From contig CAKOKM010000048.1 of NCBI GenBank assembly GCA_934091015.1, forward strand, positions 1 through 6,286: 6,286 nucleotides of DNA. Direction: 5' to 3'. The stretch is from an uncultured Bacilli bacterium. GTDB taxonomy: Bacteria > Bacillota_I > Bacilli_A > RF39 > UBA660. Numbering within the stretch: the stretch's first letter is position 1; the number at the start of each line of letters is the position of its first letter. This document shows, piece after piece, positions 5,163-6,286 of this stretch. The notes beneath the pieces are model-generated. The model searched no databases. It saw nothing but the letters and a program-made list of their open reading frames with translations, and was not told where the DNA came from. The translations under genes were made by a program, and so were the position numbers.

Positions 5163-5173
5163 ACACCCCTTTT
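5163..5173 (-). promoter_or_regulatory. Ribosome binding site deciding the start of the upstream kinase, inside a possible hairpin
   Basis: Minus-strand AAAAGGGGTG ends eight bases before the ATG at 5155, and the paralogue has AAAAAAGGGGGA at nearly the same place. The GGGGTGT part can pair with ACACCT (5184-5179). That upstream strand is outside transcripts started at the gene's own promoter, so the pairing would form only in read-through mRNA. Confidence 0.6.
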
Positions 5174-5184
5174 GTTCGAGGTGT

Positions 5185-5213
5185 ATATTATCATATTATT
5201 CAATAATTATCAA
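5185..5213 (-). promoter_or_regulatory. Promoter of the upstream kinase gene
   Basis: The -35 box is TTGATA (5213-5208), inside the last codons of the sigma gene. The spacer is 17 bases and the -10 box is TAATAT (5190-5185). Initiation is expected near 5177, giving a leader of about 22 bases. The layout is the same as the promoter of the downstream paralogue at 4236-4264. Confidence 0.74.
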
Positions 5214-5787
5214 TTATGATTTTTGTTTTATCTTTTATGCGATGAACTGCATTATATACTTGTTTTAAATTTATTTTTAATATTTTAGAAATATCTTTAC
5301 ATTTAAAATTATTAATTAGTAAATAAAAAATATCTTTTTCTTTTGGTGATAATGAAATTAATATTTCTTTTACTAGGTCATCATAATTTATTTTTTCATT
5401 AATAATTCTTTCAGGATTGTATTTATAATCAGGAATTAATTCCATAATATTTTGTTCATTTTTTAGTGAATTAATTAATATTATGTCTTTTTTAATTTTT
5501 AATGATTTTTGCCTAAAAAAATTATGAATTCTACGTTCAATAACAATTGTAATATATGTTGGAAGACTAGCATTTCTACTATAATTATATGTAATTAATG
5601 AGTCATTAAATGCGATTAAGGCTTCTTGTTTAATATCATTTTTATCTATATTTAGTTTATATAAAATTACTCTATATTTATATAAGACGATATCAATAAT
5701 ATAAGCATATTTTTCATAAATTGCAGCTTTTACATCTTCATCATTATCACAAATCATTGATACTAATTCATTTTCGGAAAACTCCAT
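5200..5787 (-). CDS. SigH-like sigma-70 family RNA polymerase sigma factor
   Basis: Alternative sigma factor, 195 residues, that would direct RNA polymerase core to a specific promoter set. Region 2 spans about residues 18-95, with the core-binding DIKQEALIAFNDSLITYNY segment (51-69) and the -10 contacting part LPTYITIVIERRIHNFFRQK (75-94). Region 4 is LSPKEKDIFYLL (146-157) followed by the helix-turn-helix CKDISKILKINLKQVYNAVH (163-182). There is no region 1 or full region 3, as in SigH/ECF-size factors. Its position after rlmB and before secE is where Bacillota encode sigH, so a SigH orthologue is the best reading. The protein is diverged and Ile/Asn/Lys-rich, and its regulon cannot be told from here. 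The ATG overlaps the rlmB stop by one base with only a weak GGAA upstream, suggesting coupled translation. It ends in TGA. Confidence 0.87.
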   Translation of the reverse strand: MEFSENELVSMICDNDEDVKAAIYEKYAYIIDIVLYKYRVILYKLNIDKNDIKQEALIAFNDSLITYNYSRNASLPTYITIVIERRIHNFFRQKSLKIKKDIILINSLKNEQNIMELIPDYKYNPERIINEKINYDDLVKEILISLSPKEKDIFYLLINNFKCKDISKILKINLKQVYNAVHRIKDKTKIIIDNY

Positions 5788-6286
5788 TAATTGTCAATTC
5801 CAAATAGTAAAATTCCAGCTGATACTGATGCATTAAGAGAATTTACTTTTCCTTTCATTGGGATACTTAGTATTTCATCACAATTTTTTCTAACTAATTT
5901 ACTTACGCCAAATCCTTCAGATCCAATTATTAAGCATACTTTATCGGCATAATTTACTTTACGATAATCAGTTCCATCGGCTTCAGCTGCATAGATAAAA
6001 AATCCTTTATCTTTTAATTTGTCAATGGCATTTACTAAGTTATTAACCATAATTATATTAACTCTTTCTAAAGCGCCAGTACTTGTTTTCATAACTGTTT
6101 CAGTTACTAGTACTGAGCGATCTTTAGGGATAATTATATTTTTAATTCCTCTTGCTTCACATGATCTAATTATAGCTCCAAAGTTGTGAGGATCTTCTAA
6201 ATGATCTAGCATTAAAACAAAGGTATCGTCAGTAATGTCATCTATATTTCCATATTCATAATCTAATATTTCAAAAATTATTCCTT
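5787..6286 (-). CDS. rlmB: 23S rRNA (guanosine-2'-O-)-methyltransferase RlmB, TrmH/SpoU family (5' part beyond window)
   Basis: Enzyme that 2'-O-methylates G2251 (E. coli numbering) in the peptidyl-transferase P loop of 23S rRNA with S-adenosylmethionine. The frame is open to the window edge. 24 codons precede the Met at 6212 (starting GIIFEILDYEY, the usual HQG-type linker after the N-terminal domain), so the gene is cut and that Met is internal. The SPOUT motifs are complete: motif 1 LDHLEDPHNFGAIIRSCEA, motif 2 LIIGSEGFGVSKLVRKNCDE with IPM, and motif 3 VNSLNASVSAGILLFG near the C-terminus. Together these form the trefoil-knot cofactor site. The protein ends almost directly after motif 3. 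The stop and the sigma start share one base. In B. subtilis yacP lies between these two genes; here it is absent. Confidence 0.93.
   Translation of the reverse strand, partial: GIIFEILDYEYGNIDDITDDTFVLMLDHLEDPHNFGAIIRSCEARGIKNIIIPKDRSVLVTETVMKTSTGALERVNIIMVNNLVNAIDKLKDKGFFIYAAEADGTDYRKVNYADKVCLIIGSEGFGVSKLVRKNCDEILSIPMKGKVNSLNASVSAGILLFGIDN

Larger units (their letters stand above)
3338..5213 (-). repeat. Ancient tandem duplication of promoter plus kinase gene
   Basis: Two units, 4265-5213 and 3338-4264, each hold a TTGA(T/A)A -35 box, a 17-base spacer, a TAATAT -10 box, a short leader with an AAAAGGGG-type ribosome binding site, and a HipA-like kinase gene. The promoter segments align almost base for base without gaps, from the -35 box to the ACA just after the -10 box. 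The proteins are clearly homologous end to end but well diverged, so the duplication is old and both copies appear to have been kept intact. Confidence 0.75.

Noticed and set aside
5156..5203. Upstream ATG at 5203 for the upstream kinase, overlapping the sigma stop
   Set aside because: It lacks a ribosome binding site, lies upstream of the predicted transcript start, and adds residues absent from the paralogue; the ATG at 5155 has a good site.
4265..5787. Mycoplasma-type genetic code (TGA as Trp)
   Set aside because: The sigma gene and upstream kinase end naturally at TGA, the latter in line with the paralogue's end, and no internal TGA is needed in any gene.
3338..5787. Classical HipBA toxin-antitoxin module, with the sigma factor as antitoxin
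   Set aside because: The neighbour has sigma regions 2 and 4 and fits the conserved sigH position; there is no HipB-type small HTH protein, and the kinases have separate promoters.
6210..6212. Met at 6212 as the start of the methyltransferase
   Set aside because: The frame is open upstream to the window edge with RlmB-like sequence, and a start here would cut into the region just before SPOUT motif 1.

Overview
The window is an AT-rich stretch of chromosome in which every supported gene lies on the minus strand, so transcription runs from high to low coordinates. In that direction the order is rlmB (5' part cut by the window edge), a SigH-like sigma factor, two tandem HipA-like kinase paralogues, secE, nusG, rplK, rplA, rplJ and rplL (3' part cut off at position 1). 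Known from Bacillus subtilis: the classical order is rlmB(yacO)-yacP-sigH-rpmG-secE-nusG-rplK-rplA-rplJ-rplL. This synteny, the low GC, the strong Shine-Dalgarno sites and the Bacillota-type L10 leader point to a low-GC member of Bacillota/Bacilli. An uncultured gut Bacilli or Mollicutes-like lineage is possible, but that is inference. TGA is used as a stop (sigma factor and upstream kinase) and Trp is encoded by TGG, so the Mycoplasma code does not apply.

Region 5787-6286 carries the SPOUT methyltransferase RlmB. Its stop overlaps the sigma-factor start by one base (TAATG). yacP, usually found between them, is absent.

Region 3338-5213 is the unusual part. Two diverged paralogues of a small HipA-fold kinase sit between the sigma gene and secE, where rpmG would be expected. 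Both keep the HipA catalytic residues (DxxxxN, then APMFDNG 22 residues after the catalytic Asp). Both lack the HipA N-terminal subdomain and the usual SGVQPK loop, and no HipB-like antitoxin is encoded beside them. Each has its own promoter of near-identical layout (TTGAAA or TTGATA, 17 bp, TAATAT) and a GGGG-type ribosome binding site, so the duplicated unit included the promoter.

Region 1-3323 is the transcription/translation housekeeping block, split into three transcription units with recognisable signals. secE-nusG has a promoter at 3295-3323 and a terminator at 2328-2355. rplK-rplA has a promoter at 2268-2296 and a probable L1-binding leader. rplJ-rplL has a promoter overlapping the rplA stop and a canonical L10 leader, in which a terminator and an antiterminator can be read directly. 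Two proteins carry lineage-type extensions: L11 has an extra C-terminal Glu/Ala-rich tail of about 53 residues, and SecE has an N-terminal Lys-rich tail of about 60 residues. No intergenic gap exceeds about 180 bases. No tRNA, CRISPR, insertion sequence or origin was seen.
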